A DNA stretch of 64,000 bases from assembly GCF_000972785.3 (NCBI RefSeq), contig NZ_CP011253.3:496001-560000 (forward strand). The letters run 5' to 3'. Under the pieces are notes generated by a model. The model saw only the letters and a list, made by a program, of their open reading frames with translations, did no database searches and had not been told where the DNA came from. Made by a program: the position numbers and the translations under genes. This document shows positions 55,706 to 63,615 of the stretch, piece after piece (position 1 is the stretch's first letter; the number at the start of each line of letters is the position of its first letter). This DNA comes from Pandoraea oxalativorans (GTDB taxonomy: Bacteria; Pseudomonadota; Gammaproteobacteria; Burkholderiales; Burkholderiaceae).

Positions 55706-56350
55706 ATGGAACTGGATCCGGCGACGCTGGACGAGGCGTGCATCTACAACTTCATGATGAGCACGATTCTCCCGCGTCCGATTGCGTGGGTGAGTACGGT
55801 CGATGCGCTGGGGCGATCGAATCTCGCGCCGTACGCGTACTTCATGGGCGTGTGCTGTGTGCCGATGACGGTGCTGTTCTGTCCGGTGGTGCCGCCGCAG
55901 CCCAGGCGAAAGAAGGACACGCTGCTCAACATCGAGGCGGTGCCGGAATTCGTTGTGAACGTGGCGAGTACCTCGTGCATCGATGCCGTGAATCTCTCGG
56001 CAGCGCCCTTGCCACCCGGAGAGTCGGAGTTCGACCTCACGGGCATGACGCCGGTGCCGTCCTCGCGTGTGCGGCCCCCGCGCGTTCGGGAGGCATCCGT
56101 CGCCTTCGAGTGCGAGGTGCGCGACATCATCGAGATCAGCGCCGCACCCGGCGGCGGATGGGTTGTGCTCGGCACGGTGCTTGCCGCGCACGTGGACGAC
56201 GCGCTGCTCGATCCCGTCACCTGTCATGTCGACTTGCATGCGCTCAGTCCGGTAGGGCGTCTTGGCGCTGGCTCGTTCGTGAATGCGGCTACCGATACTT
56301 TCACGTTGACACGCTACAAGACGCTTGCCGATCTCGCGTCGCGAAAGTGA
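55706..56350 (+). CDS. Flavin reductase-like FMN-binding protein
   Basis: A 214-residue split-barrel FMN protein: ILPRPIAWVSTVDALGRSNLAPYAYF near residues 21-46 (shown in part) is the flavin-binding start of the flavin-reductase-like family, and RVREASVAFECEV and SFVNAATDTFTLTRYK follow. It could supply reduced flavin or electrons to the oxygenase of the cluster. Start follows AAGGAG. The last 50 bp overlap the convergent luxR gene. Confidence 0.85.
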   Translation: MELDPATLDEACIYNFMMSTILPRPIAWVSTVDALGRSNLAPYAYFMGVCCVPMTVLFCPVVPPQPRRKKDTLLNIEAVPEFVVNVASTSCIDAVNLSAAPLPPGESEFDLTGMTPVPSSRVRPPRVREASVAFECEVRDIIEISAAPGGGWVVLGTVLAAHVDDALLDPVTCHVDLHALSPVGRLGAGSFVNAATDTFTLTRYKTLADLASRK

Positions 56351-57215
56351 CCTCCTCGACCTTTGCGGACGGCGGCAACGCAACATCGTCGAGTAATCCG
56401 TAGTCGCTTGCCATCTTCGCGGCACGATGGCGGCTCGATACGTCGAACTTGCGCATGGCGCTGCGCAGATGGAAGACGACGCCGTGTTCGGAGAGCTTGA
56501 GGATGCGTCCGATTTCCCACGATGTCTTGCCGCACGCGACCCATCTCAAGCACTCGCGCTCGCGCGGCGTCAGCGATAGCGCACAGCGACGGGCCGCATC
56601 GCACTGAACGATGCGCCAGACGGCTTCATGTACATGGGCCGCGAGTACGACGCCAGCATGCGACGCCCACACATGTGCGCCCAGATCGCCGAGGTCGTGC
56701 ATTGGCCGCGCGTAGTGGCGTGCATCGTGGCGACCCTGAGGTTGTGCGTGATGCTGTGCCGACAGGCGTAGGCCGTGCGCGGGGCGTCTCGGTGACGACA
56801 GACTCAATGTGCCCGATGCCCCCGATGGCGTGAAGACCGGATACGTGATGCCGAAGCGCAACCCGGCGGCGCGCTGTTCGTCGAGCAATTGGCGGGCCTC
56901 GGGGCACGCGTACAACCCGGCCGACCATTGCACCGGTGTGAGCTGCCGGGCGGCGAGCGAGAGGACAGGGTCGACGGCGTCGTAGCGTTGCGCGTCATAG
57001 CGTTGCTGCCACGCACGGGGCAGATTGCCCAGGCGCGGTGTTGCGAATCGGCCATCGGGCAATGCGAAGTGACCGCGATAACTGAAGTAGCGCTGGCCGA
57101 GTGCGCTGCAAAGCGAAGCGAGGAGTGTGTGAAGGACGTCGAAGCCGGTGGCGTCCTGCAGGGCGCTCAGGCCGTCGGAAAACGAGCGGGGAGAGAGAGG
57201 GCGCGTGGCTCGCAT
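56301..57215 (-). CDS. LuxR-type quorum-sensing regulator (LuxR solo)
   Basis: A 304-residue regulator with an N-terminal autoinducer domain (about residues 10-170) and a C-terminal GerE helix-turn-helix (LTPRERECLRWVACGKTSWEI, residues about 215-275). The acyl-homoserine-lactone pocket residues are kept: NLPRAWQQRYDAQRYDAVDP has the Trp, Tyr and Asp-Pro, LTPVQWS the second Trp and FGITYPVF the Gly. No luxI-type gene is in the window. A 26-residue tail follows the HTH. It probably controls the biosynthetic genes it faces. The start at 57215 is one of two candidates; an upstream frame lacks conserved sequence. Confidence 0.87.
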   Translation of the reverse strand: MRATRPLSPRSFSDGLSALQDATGFDVLHTLLASLCSALGQRYFSYRGHFALPDGRFATPRLGNLPRAWQQRYDAQRYDAVDPVLSLAARQLTPVQWSAGLYACPEARQLLDEQRAAGLRFGITYPVFTPSGASGTLSLSSPRRPAHGLRLSAQHHAQPQGRHDARHYARPMHDLGDLGAHVWASHAGVVLAAHVHEAVWRIVQCDAARRCALSLTPRERECLRWVACGKTSWEIGRILKLSEHGVVFHLRSAMRKFDVSSRHRAAKMASDYGLLDDVALPPSAKVEEVTFATRDRQASCSVST

Positions 57216-57852
57216 GGTAAAGCGATGTAGGGAACATGTTTCGCTTGTAGCATGCGTCTGATCGCTGCGCGCATCGGGCTTCGCTGCAGCGTGCGTGGTC
57301 AGCGAGTCGCGATGCCGCGACGGCGGCAGGATGCCAAAGTGAGAGCGGGTGAAAGCTCGGGGCAAAGTCCCTTGATGACGCGGTGTCGCCACGGCATCGA
57401 GGTTTCAAAGGAGGGCGCGACATAACGTCGCACGCGAAATCCGGCACAGCGTCTACTGTTGATGGATATCGGAAGAATCCCGCATCGCAACGAAGCCGTC
57501 GATGCGAAGGCGAGGCGGTGACGCGTCGCTGTCGTGTCGTTCTCGTGTGTCGGTTGGCAGGGTATTCAGGACACCGCAACGAGTCGCCGCGTGTTGCAAT
57601 GTGTCAAACGTGCGACGCATAGGGAGTATCCCGTAGTCGCCTGGTCGTTAGGATTTCTGGCTAGGGGATTAACCGGATTTCCCTTTTGCATCAATGAGTT
57701 CAGGAGGATGCTATGGCGCGCCAAATACTCGGTATCAATGTTGTCGCTTCGAGAATGCGCGTTCTATAATGCGGCAGTTTGTCGCGGCCCGGACGCAATC
57801 AGTTCCCGGCCGTCGGACATGAAAGACCCAAAATGCCCCACGGGTGACGGCG
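57216..57852. other. 637-bp intergenic region before the cytochrome oxidase operon
   Basis: No gene with protein-like sequence is seen. The left end holds the AAGCGA/TCGCTT repeat in front of luxR. An 18-codon frame with a strong AGGAGG ribosome site (57713-57769, MARQILGINVVASRMRVL) could be a leader peptide, but its stop codon overlaps the -10 box at 57765, so it would be read only from an upstream promoter. Confidence 0.5.
57741..57770 (+). promoter_or_regulatory. Sigma-70 promoter of the DUF2244-cytochrome oxidase operon
   Basis: TTGTCG and TATAAT are separated by 18 bp, about 80 bp upstream of the DUF2244 start. The -10 is perfect, the -35 matches four of six positions. Confidence 0.6.
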
Positions 57853-58332
57853 ATGCTCGCAGCCTCTTCTTCCGAGACCGGAGACGGTTCGGCGATGAAG
57901 GAATGGACGCATAAGCGCAACTGCGCGATATCGCCGCGCCAGTTTGTCCTGTTCTACCTGTCGTTGGCCGCCGTCTCACTGGGTGTTGCCTTGATTGCGG
58001 CGTGGCGCGGTGGGTGGTTGGTCTTGCCGTTCACAGGCCTGGACTTGCTCGTGGTGGGCGTTGCGTTCGTCATTCATGCCCGGCATGCCACAGATTACGA
58101 GGTCATTAGGTTGTCGCCCGTGAGCCTTGTGGTCGAGCAACGTTCAGCACAGAGGTTGACGCAGTTCGAGTTCAATCCCCGCTGGGTACGCATCGACATC
58201 GAGAAGCCGCCGCGAATGCGCATCGTCTTGCGCTCGGGCAGTTGCTCGGTCACTGTCGGTGCCTATCTTGCGCCGCATCGCCGCGAAACGTTTGCGCGCG
58301 AGCTGCGCCGTTGTCTTGCCCAACAGGCCTGA
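57853..58332 (+). CDS. DUF2244 domain membrane protein
   Basis: A 159-residue protein with two adjacent helices (FVLFYLSLAAVSLGVALIAAW and VLPFTGLDLLVVGVAFVIHA; about residues 33-75) and a cytoplasmic domain with FNPRWVRIDIEKP. This is the DUF2244 family often found just upstream of cytochrome oxidase genes in Proteobacteria; the role is unknown but assembly is suspected. The start could be the GTG at 57844 or the ATG at 57853 or 57895; none has a strong ribosome site. Confidence 0.8.
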   Translation: MLAASSSETGDGSAMKEWTHKRNCAISPRQFVLFYLSLAAVSLGVALIAAWRGGWLVLPFTGLDLLVVGVAFVIHARHATDYEVIRLSPVSLVVEQRSAQRLTQFEFNPRWVRIDIEKPPRMRIVLRSGSCSVTVGAYLAPHRRETFARELRRCLAQQA

Positions 58333-58375
58333 GAGAGATGGAGACGATCTCGGGCGACCGCCAGGGAGGATTTGG

Positions 58376-59605
58376 ATGGTAATTTTGGGTAAGGAAGCTA
58401 TGAAAAAAACGAAACACGCCTTGGCGGCTTTCCTTGCGGGCGCCTCACTGCTCGCCGGCGCTCCGGCCATTGCGGCGGGCGTTGCAGACATGCCGGGGGG
58501 GCCGGCCGTCAACGAGCTCAACTTCCAGCCGCCAGTCACGAAACTAGCGCAAGAGCTTCACAGCCTGCACACCATGATGCTGATCATCTGTCTGGTGATC
58601 TTCATCGCTGTGTTCGGCGTGATGTTCTACTCGATCTTCAAGCACCGCAAATCCAAGGGCCATCAGCCTGCAAATTTCCATGAAAGCACCACGGTAGAGG
58701 TGATCTGGACGGTCGTGCCGTTCATCATCGTGATTCTGATGGCGTTGCCCGCCACGAAGACCGTCGTGGCCATGAAGGACACCACCAACGCCGACATCAC
58801 CATCAAGGTGACCGGCTATCAGTGGAAGTGGGGCTACGACTACCTCAAGGGCGAAGGCGAGGGCATCAAGTTCCTCTCGACGCTCACCACGCCGCGCAGC
58901 CAGATCGACGGCACCGAGCCGAAGAGCAACACGTACCTGCAGGAAGTCGACAACCCGATGGTCGTGCCGGTCAACAAGAAGGTGCGTCTGATCACTACGG
59001 CCAACGACGTCATCCACTCGTTCTACGTGCCGGCGTTCGGTATCAAGCAGGACGCCATTCCGGGCTTCGTACGCGACACCTGGTTCAAGGCGGAGAAGGT
59101 CGGCGAGTACCGTGGCTTCTGTACCGAGCTGTGCGGTAAGGAACACGCGTTCATGCCGGTCGTCGTGAAGGTGGTCTCGGAAGACGATTACAACAAGTGG
59201 GTCGATACGCAGAAGAAGCAGATGGCGGCCTCGGCAGACGACCCGAACAAGACCTACACCGTGCAGGAACTGATGGAGCGCGGTCAGAAGGTCTACGCCT
59301 CGAATTGCGCGGTGTGCCACCAGCCGAACGGCAAGGGTGGCGGTGCGTTCCCGGCGCTCGACGGCGGCAAGATCGTGACGGGCCCGGTGGCCGATCACAT
59401 CAGCATCGTGCTGCATGGCAAGAATGCGATGCCGAACTGGTCGCATCTGAACGATGTGGAGCTTGCGGCCGTCATCACGTTCGAGCGCAACTCGTGGAGC
59501 AACAAGACCGGCGACGTGATTCAGCCGACACAGGTGCGCGAAGCACGCGGCAACAAGTCGGCGAATGCCGCCGGTGCCGCGGCCGACGCAGCGAAGAACA
59601 GTTAA
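58376..59605 (+). CDS. ctaC: Cytochrome c oxidase subunit II with fused cytochrome c
   Basis: A 409-residue subunit II. A signal peptide (to about PAIAAG) and two helices precede the cupredoxin domain with the CuA ligands in VIHSFYVPAFG and CTELCGKEHAFM. A C-terminal cytochrome c domain has heme motif CAVCH (about residue 320) and the axial methionine in GKNAMPNW. This caa3/aa3-type layout passes electrons from cytochrome c to CuA. The ATG at 58376 follows an ideal GGGAGGA; the ATG at 58400 is an alternative. Confidence 0.93.
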   Translation: MVILGKEAMKKTKHALAAFLAGASLLAGAPAIAAGVADMPGGPAVNELNFQPPVTKLAQELHSLHTMMLIICLVIFIAVFGVMFYSIFKHRKSKGHQPANFHESTTVEVIWTVVPFIIVILMALPATKTVVAMKDTTNADITIKVTGYQWKWGYDYLKGEGEGIKFLSTLTTPRSQIDGTEPKSNTYLQEVDNPMVVPVNKKVRLITTANDVIHSFYVPAFGIKQDAIPGFVRDTWFKAEKVGEYRGFCTELCGKEHAFMPVVVKVVSEDDYNKWVDTQKKQMAASADDPNKTYTVQELMERGQKVYASNCAVCHQPNGKGGGAFPALDGGKIVTGPVADHISIVLHGKNAMPNWSHLNDVELAAVITFERNSWSNKTGDVIQPTQVREARGNKSANAAGAAADAAKNS

Positions 59606-59639
59606 GTCGTTCGACCAGTTCGAAGCAAGGAGATTGGGT

Positions 59640-61232
59640 ATGAGTTCCATCGCTCACGATCACGTGGCGGGTCACGACGATCACGCGCACGACCATCCGC
59701 ACGGATGGCGTCGCTGGCTGTTCGCGACGAATCACAAGGACATCGGCACGTTGTACATGATCTTCTCGTTCGTCATGCTGCTCTCGGGCGGCGTGATGGC
59801 GTTGATGATCCGTGCGGAATTGTTCGAGCCGGGCCTGCAGTTCATTCGTCCGGAGTTCTTCAACCAGCTCACCACCATGCACGGGCTGGTGATGATTTTC
59901 GGCGCGATCATGCCGGCGTTCGTGGGATTCGCGAACTGGATGATCCCGCTGCAAATCGGTGCATCGGACATGGCGTTCGCGCGCATGAACAACTTCAGCT
60001 TCTGGCTGCTGCCGGTGGGCGGTCTGCTGCTGATCTCGTCGTTCCTCGTGCCGGGCGGTGCGACCGCAGCCGGCTGGACGATGTACGCACCGCTGTCGGT
60101 GCAGATGGGACCCGGTCAGGATCTGGCGATCTTCGGGGCGCACATTCTGGGCGCGTCGTCGATCATGGGCGCGATCAACATCATCGTTACGATTCTGAAC
60201 ATGCGCGCACCGGGCATGACGCTGATGAAGATGCCGATGTTCGTGTGGACGTGGCTCATCACCGCTTACCTGCTCATCGCCGTGATGCCGGTGCTTGCCG
60301 GTGCGATTACGATGCTGCTCACGGACCGTCACTTCGGTACGTCGTTCTTCAACGCAGCGGGCGGCGGCGACCCGGTCATGTATCAGCACATCTTCTGGTT
60401 CTTCGGACACCCGGAGGTGTACATCATGATTCTGCCGGCGTTCGGGATCGTGTCGCAGGTGATTCCGGCGTTCTCGCGCAAGCCGCTGTTCGGCTATAGC
60501 TCGATGGTGTACGCCACGGCGTCGATCGCGATTCTGTCGTTCATGGTGTGGGCGCACCACATGTTCGTGACGGGCATGCCGGTGACCGGCCAGCTGTTCT
60601 TCATGTACGCGACGATGCTGATCTCCGTGCCCACAGGCGTGAAGGTCTTCAACTGGGTCGCCACGATGTGGAAGGGCGCGCTCACGTTCGAGACGCCGAT
60701 GCTCTTCTCCGTCGGCTTCCTCTTCGTGTTCACGATGGGCGGCTTCACGGGCCTGATTCTCTCGCTCGCTCCGCTCGACATCCAGATGCACGGCACTTAC
60801 TACGTGGTGGCGCACTTCCACTACGTGTTAGTGGCCGGCTCGCTCTTCGCGCTATTCGCCGGGTTCTATTACTGGGTGCCGAAGTGGACGGGCCACATGT
60901 ACAACGAGTGGCGCGGCAAGTTCCACTTCTGGGGCTCGCTCATCACGTTCAACGTGACGTTCTTCCCGATGCACTTCCTGGGTCTGGCGGGCATGCCGCG
61001 TCGCTACGCCGATTACCCGGCGCAGTTCACGGACTTCAACCAGATCGCGACCATCGGCGCGTTCGGTTTCGGCCTGATGCAGGTGTACTTCCTCTTCTGG
61101 GTGGCGATTCCGACGTGGCGTGGCGGTAAGGCGGCCGAAGCCAAGCCGTGGGACGGCGCGGAAGGTTTGGAGTGGACCGTGCCGAGCCCGGCGCCGTTCC
61201 ACACGTTCGAGACGCCGCCGAAGGTGCATTGA
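59640..61232 (+). CDS. ctaD: Cytochrome c oxidase subunit I
   Basis: A 530-residue heme-copper oxidase core with 12 helices. Heme and CuB histidines are in LTTMHGLVMIF, FWFFGHPEVYIM (His-Tyr cross-link site), VWAHHMFVTGMP and VVAHFHYVLVAGS. The HPEVY segment indicates the A-type family. The histidine-rich N-terminus (HDHVAGHDDHAHDHPHG) is typical of Burkholderiales. The start at 59640 follows AAGGAGA. Confidence 0.97.
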   Translation: MSSIAHDHVAGHDDHAHDHPHGWRRWLFATNHKDIGTLYMIFSFVMLLSGGVMALMIRAELFEPGLQFIRPEFFNQLTTMHGLVMIFGAIMPAFVGFANWMIPLQIGASDMAFARMNNFSFWLLPVGGLLLISSFLVPGGATAAGWTMYAPLSVQMGPGQDLAIFGAHILGASSIMGAINIIVTILNMRAPGMTLMKMPMFVWTWLITAYLLIAVMPVLAGAITMLLTDRHFGTSFFNAAGGGDPVMYQHIFWFFGHPEVYIMILPAFGIVSQVIPAFSRKPLFGYSSMVYATASIAILSFMVWAHHMFVTGMPVTGQLFFMYATMLISVPTGVKVFNWVATMWKGALTFETPMLFSVGFLFVFTMGGFTGLILSLAPLDIQMHGTYYVVAHFHYVLVAGSLFALFAGFYYWVPKWTGHMYNEWRGKFHFWGSLITFNVTFFPMHFLGLAGMPRRYADYPAQFTDFNQIATIGAFGFGLMQVYFLFWVAIPTWRGGKAAEAKPWDGAEGLEWTVPSPAPFHTFETPPKVH

Positions 61233-61234
61233 AC

Positions 61235-61354
61235 ATGGCACTCAGTCCTGAACAGCGGGCGAGAAATCTGCGCACCGGGCTGATTCTCGGCTCGGTGGTA
61301 CTGGTGTTCTTCATCGGCGTGATGATCAAGACCAAATTGTTGGGCGGTATCTGA
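61235..61354 (+). CDS. Cytochrome oxidase small assembly protein (39 residues)
   Basis: A 39-residue single-helix protein: MALSPEQRARNLRTGLILG, a hydrophobic helix and MIKTKLLGGI. It sits 2 bp after ctaD and overlaps ctaG by one base. The same short gene is found at this position in many Betaproteobacteria and is annotated as a small assembly protein. Confidence 0.85.
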   Translation: MALSPEQRARNLRTGLILGSVVLVFFIGVMIKTKLLGGI

Positions 61355-61980
61355 TGGCCGGCATGCGACGCCTCAACGTGCGCACTTTCAGCAAGCTCTT
61401 GCTGCTGGTCGCGGCGATGTTCGGATTCGGGTACGCGATGGTGCCGTTCTACCGCGCGTTCTGCGATCTCGTGGGCATCAACCAGTTGGGCGATCGCACG
61501 ACCGAGATCAGCGCACGCAATTCGCAGGTCGACGAGAGCCGCACGATCACCGTCGAGTTCGACGCCAATGCGCAGGGACCGCTACGCTTCAAACCGGCGA
61601 AGAGCAGCCTGACGGTGCATCCGGGGGAGATCGCGACCATCGAATACGAAGTGGCGAATCAGCAACCGCATGAAGTCCGCGCGCAGGCGATTCCGAGCTA
61701 CGCGCCCGCTCAGGCGGCGAGCTACTTCAAGAAGATCGAGTGTTTCTGCTTCACGCAGCAAACGCTCAGGGCCGGAGAGGCCAAAGAGTTTCCGGTGGTG
61801 TTCGTAGTCGACACGAAGCTGCCCAAAGATGTGAATACGATCACGCTGTCCTATACTTTTTTCGATCTCGGCAAGAACGACGCCAATCAACGTGCGGACG
61901 CCCCGGCGGGCGCCCAGGTTGGCGAGGTGAGCGCAGGAACCGCAGATTCGATAAGGGGAGGCAAGGGCGGCAATGGATGA
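61354..61980 (+). CDS. ctaG: Cytochrome c oxidase assembly protein CtaG/Cox11
   Basis: A 208-residue copper chaperone that inserts CuB into subunit I. One N-terminal helix (LLLVAAMFGFGYAMVPFYRAFCDLVG, partly shown) is followed by a periplasmic immunoglobulin-like domain with the copper-binding cysteines in KKIECFCFTQQTL. Length and motifs match Cox11. The stop overlaps the DUF2970 start by 8 bp. Confidence 0.94.
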   Translation: MAGMRRLNVRTFSKLLLLVAAMFGFGYAMVPFYRAFCDLVGINQLGDRTTEISARNSQVDESRTITVEFDANAQGPLRFKPAKSSLTVHPGEIATIEYEVANQQPHEVRAQAIPSYAPAQAASYFKKIECFCFTQQTLRAGEAKEFPVVFVVDTKLPKDVNTITLSYTFFDLGKNDANQRADAPAGAQVGEVSAGTADSIRGGKGGNG

Positions 61981-62194
61981 CCTGAAGGAGGCGACCCGGC
62001 GCAAGCTGTCTTTCTTCCAGACCATCGGTGCGGTGTTCTGGTCGTTTTTCGGTGTGCGCAAGGGGCGTGATCACGACCGCGACATGGCACAGCTCAACCC
62101 TGTGCATCTGATCGCGGCGGGGTTGATCGGGGGCATCCTGTTCGTTGTGGCGCTGGTGTTTCTGGCGAAGCTCGCCATCCGGCTCGCGACGTGA
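61973..62194 (+). CDS. DUF2970 domain protein
   Basis: A 73-residue protein with basic N-terminus (MDDLKEATRRKLSFFQTIGAVFWSFFGVRKGRDHDRD, split) and one helix (LIAAGLIGGILFVVALVFLAKLAI). It belongs to the DUF2970 family found in cytochrome oxidase operons of Betaproteobacteria; its role is not known. The start lies within the end of ctaG. Confidence 0.85.
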   Translation: MDDLKEATRRKLSFFQTIGAVFWSFFGVRKGRDHDRDMAQLNPVHLIAAGLIGGILFVVALVFLAKLAIRLAT

Positions 62195-62233
62195 TTGGTA
62201 CAGACAAAGAGAACCAAGCCTGGAGAGATAAGA

Positions 62234-63094
62234 ATGAGTGGTCAACACCAAACGGCGCCGTACTACTTCGTGCCGGCCCCCTCGCGCCACCCGGTGAGCT
62301 GCAGTGTCGGCCTGCTGGTGGTGCTCGGCTCGGCCGCGGCATGGGTCAATGGACTATCGTGGGCCCCGTGGACGGCGCTGGCCGGCCTGCTGTGGGTGCT
62401 GTGGGTGCTGCGTAGCTGGTTCGGCGATTCCATCGCCGAGTCGGAGGGTGGCCTGTACAGCAAGCGCATCGACGTGTCCTACCGCTGGGGCATGAGCTGG
62501 TTCATCTTCTCCGAAGTGATGTTCTTCGCGGCATTCTTCGGCGCGCTGTTCTACGCACGCACGCTGGCCATGCCGTGGCTCGGCGACCTCGATAACAAGC
62601 TGCTGTGGCCCGACTTCAGCGCCGTGTGGCCGAACACCGGCCCGGCCGGTGTGGTCGACGCGTTCGAGACGATGGGCCCCTGGCCGATCCCGACGCTCAA
62701 CACGGCACTGCTGCTGACCTCGGGCGTCACGCTTACGATCTCGCACCACGCACTGCGTGCGAACCATCGTGGCAGCGCGATCTTCTGGCTGTTCGCGACC
62801 GTCGTGCTCGGCTTCGTGTTCCTCGGCTTCCAGGCGTACGAATATCACCATGCCTACACCGAACTGAACCTCAAGCTGACCTCGGGCGTGTACGGATCGA
62901 CCTTCTTCCTGCTCACGGGCTTCCACGGCTTCCACGTGATGCTGGGCGCGATCATGCTCTCCGTGATGCTGGTGCGCCTGATGAAGGGCCACTTCACGCC
63001 GGATCATCACTTCGGTTTCGAAGGCGCGGCGTGGTACTGGCACTTTGTGGACGTGGTGTGGCTGGGGCTGTACGTCGTGGTCTACTGGCTCTGA
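62234..63094 (+). CDS. ctaE: Cytochrome c oxidase subunit III
   Basis: A 286-residue subunit III with about seven helices. Recognisable segments include the start YYFVPAPSRHPV, MSWFIFSEVMFFAAFFGAL (with the conserved Glu), SHHALRANHRG, FLGFQAYEYHHAY and FHGFHVMLG, and the ending WYWHFVDVVWLGLYVVVYWL. It completes the oxidase and stabilises oxygen entry to subunit I. The start at 62234 gives the conserved N-terminus. Confidence 0.95.
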   Translation: MSGQHQTAPYYFVPAPSRHPVSCSVGLLVVLGSAAAWVNGLSWAPWTALAGLLWVLWVLRSWFGDSIAESEGGLYSKRIDVSYRWGMSWFIFSEVMFFAAFFGALFYARTLAMPWLGDLDNKLLWPDFSAVWPNTGPAGVVDAFETMGPWPIPTLNTALLLTSGVTLTISHHALRANHRGSAIFWLFATVVLGFVFLGFQAYEYHHAYTELNLKLTSGVYGSTFFLLTGFHGFHVMLGAIMLSVMLVRLMKGHFTPDHHFGFEGAAWYWHFVDVVWLGLYVVVYWL

Positions 63095-63119
63095 CGCGCG
63101 CATCGGAACACGCCAGGGG

Positions 63120-63144
63120 ACGCCGCCGGATTCCGGCGGCGTTT
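63120..63144 (+). terminator. Terminator after the cytochrome oxidase operon
   Basis: Arms ACGCCGCCG and CGGCGGCGT around GATTC are followed by TTTCC, 26 bp after the ctaE stop. Confidence 0.75.
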
Positions 63145-63297
63145 CCATTTGGATGCGGCCTTATGTCGCACGAACGGCGCGACACCGGCGGTGACGGCAT
63201 TGCGCCGCCGCCATGAACGTCGGCAGACCTTATTCGGAGTAAAGCAGCGTGGCAGGGATGGGGTGCGGCGATTTGCCGCATGTGCCTGGCGCGGGAC

Positions 63298-63501
63298 TCA
63301 GTATCGTATGCCCGTGCTGTGAATCCAGCCCATCCAGTTGGCGAACAGGATGAGCAGGAACAGCGTCACCGACAGGCCGACGCGCACCATCAGCGATTGC
63401 ACGGTGCGGTTCGATCGGCCCTTGTCCCGCATCATGAAAAACAATGCGGACGCCAGACTGCCGAGAATCAGGACGAAGGCGATGGCAACGATGATGCGCA
63501 T
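63298..63501 (-). CDS. Twin-transmembrane-helix protein, DUF2909 type
   Basis: A 67-residue protein with two helices (IIVAIAFVLILGSLASALFFMM and VGLSVTLFLLILFANWMGW) joined by a basic loop (RDKGRSNRTVQSLMVR). This matches the DUF2909 twin-transmembrane proteins found between ctaE and SURF1 in Betaproteobacteria, here on the opposite strand as usual. No function is known. Confidence 0.85.
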   Translation of the reverse strand: MRIIVAIAFVLILGSLASALFFMMRDKGRSNRTVQSLMVRVGLSVTLFLLILFANWMGWIHSTGIRY

Positions 63502-63615
63502 GATCTGTCCGATGACGGGAATTCGTCATTATCGGGCAAGGCACACGCGCTGGCACGCTGCAATGCAGTGTGGACAACCCGTGTTGCGCAACATCGGGCG
63601 GCAGCCGGACAAGGA

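Noticed and set aside
57692..57820. Small Cys-containing frame (MSSGGCYGAPNTRY start) as a possible RiPP precursor
   Set aside because: It has no ribosome site of its own, overlaps the promoter of the oxidase operon, and no modifying enzyme is adjacent.
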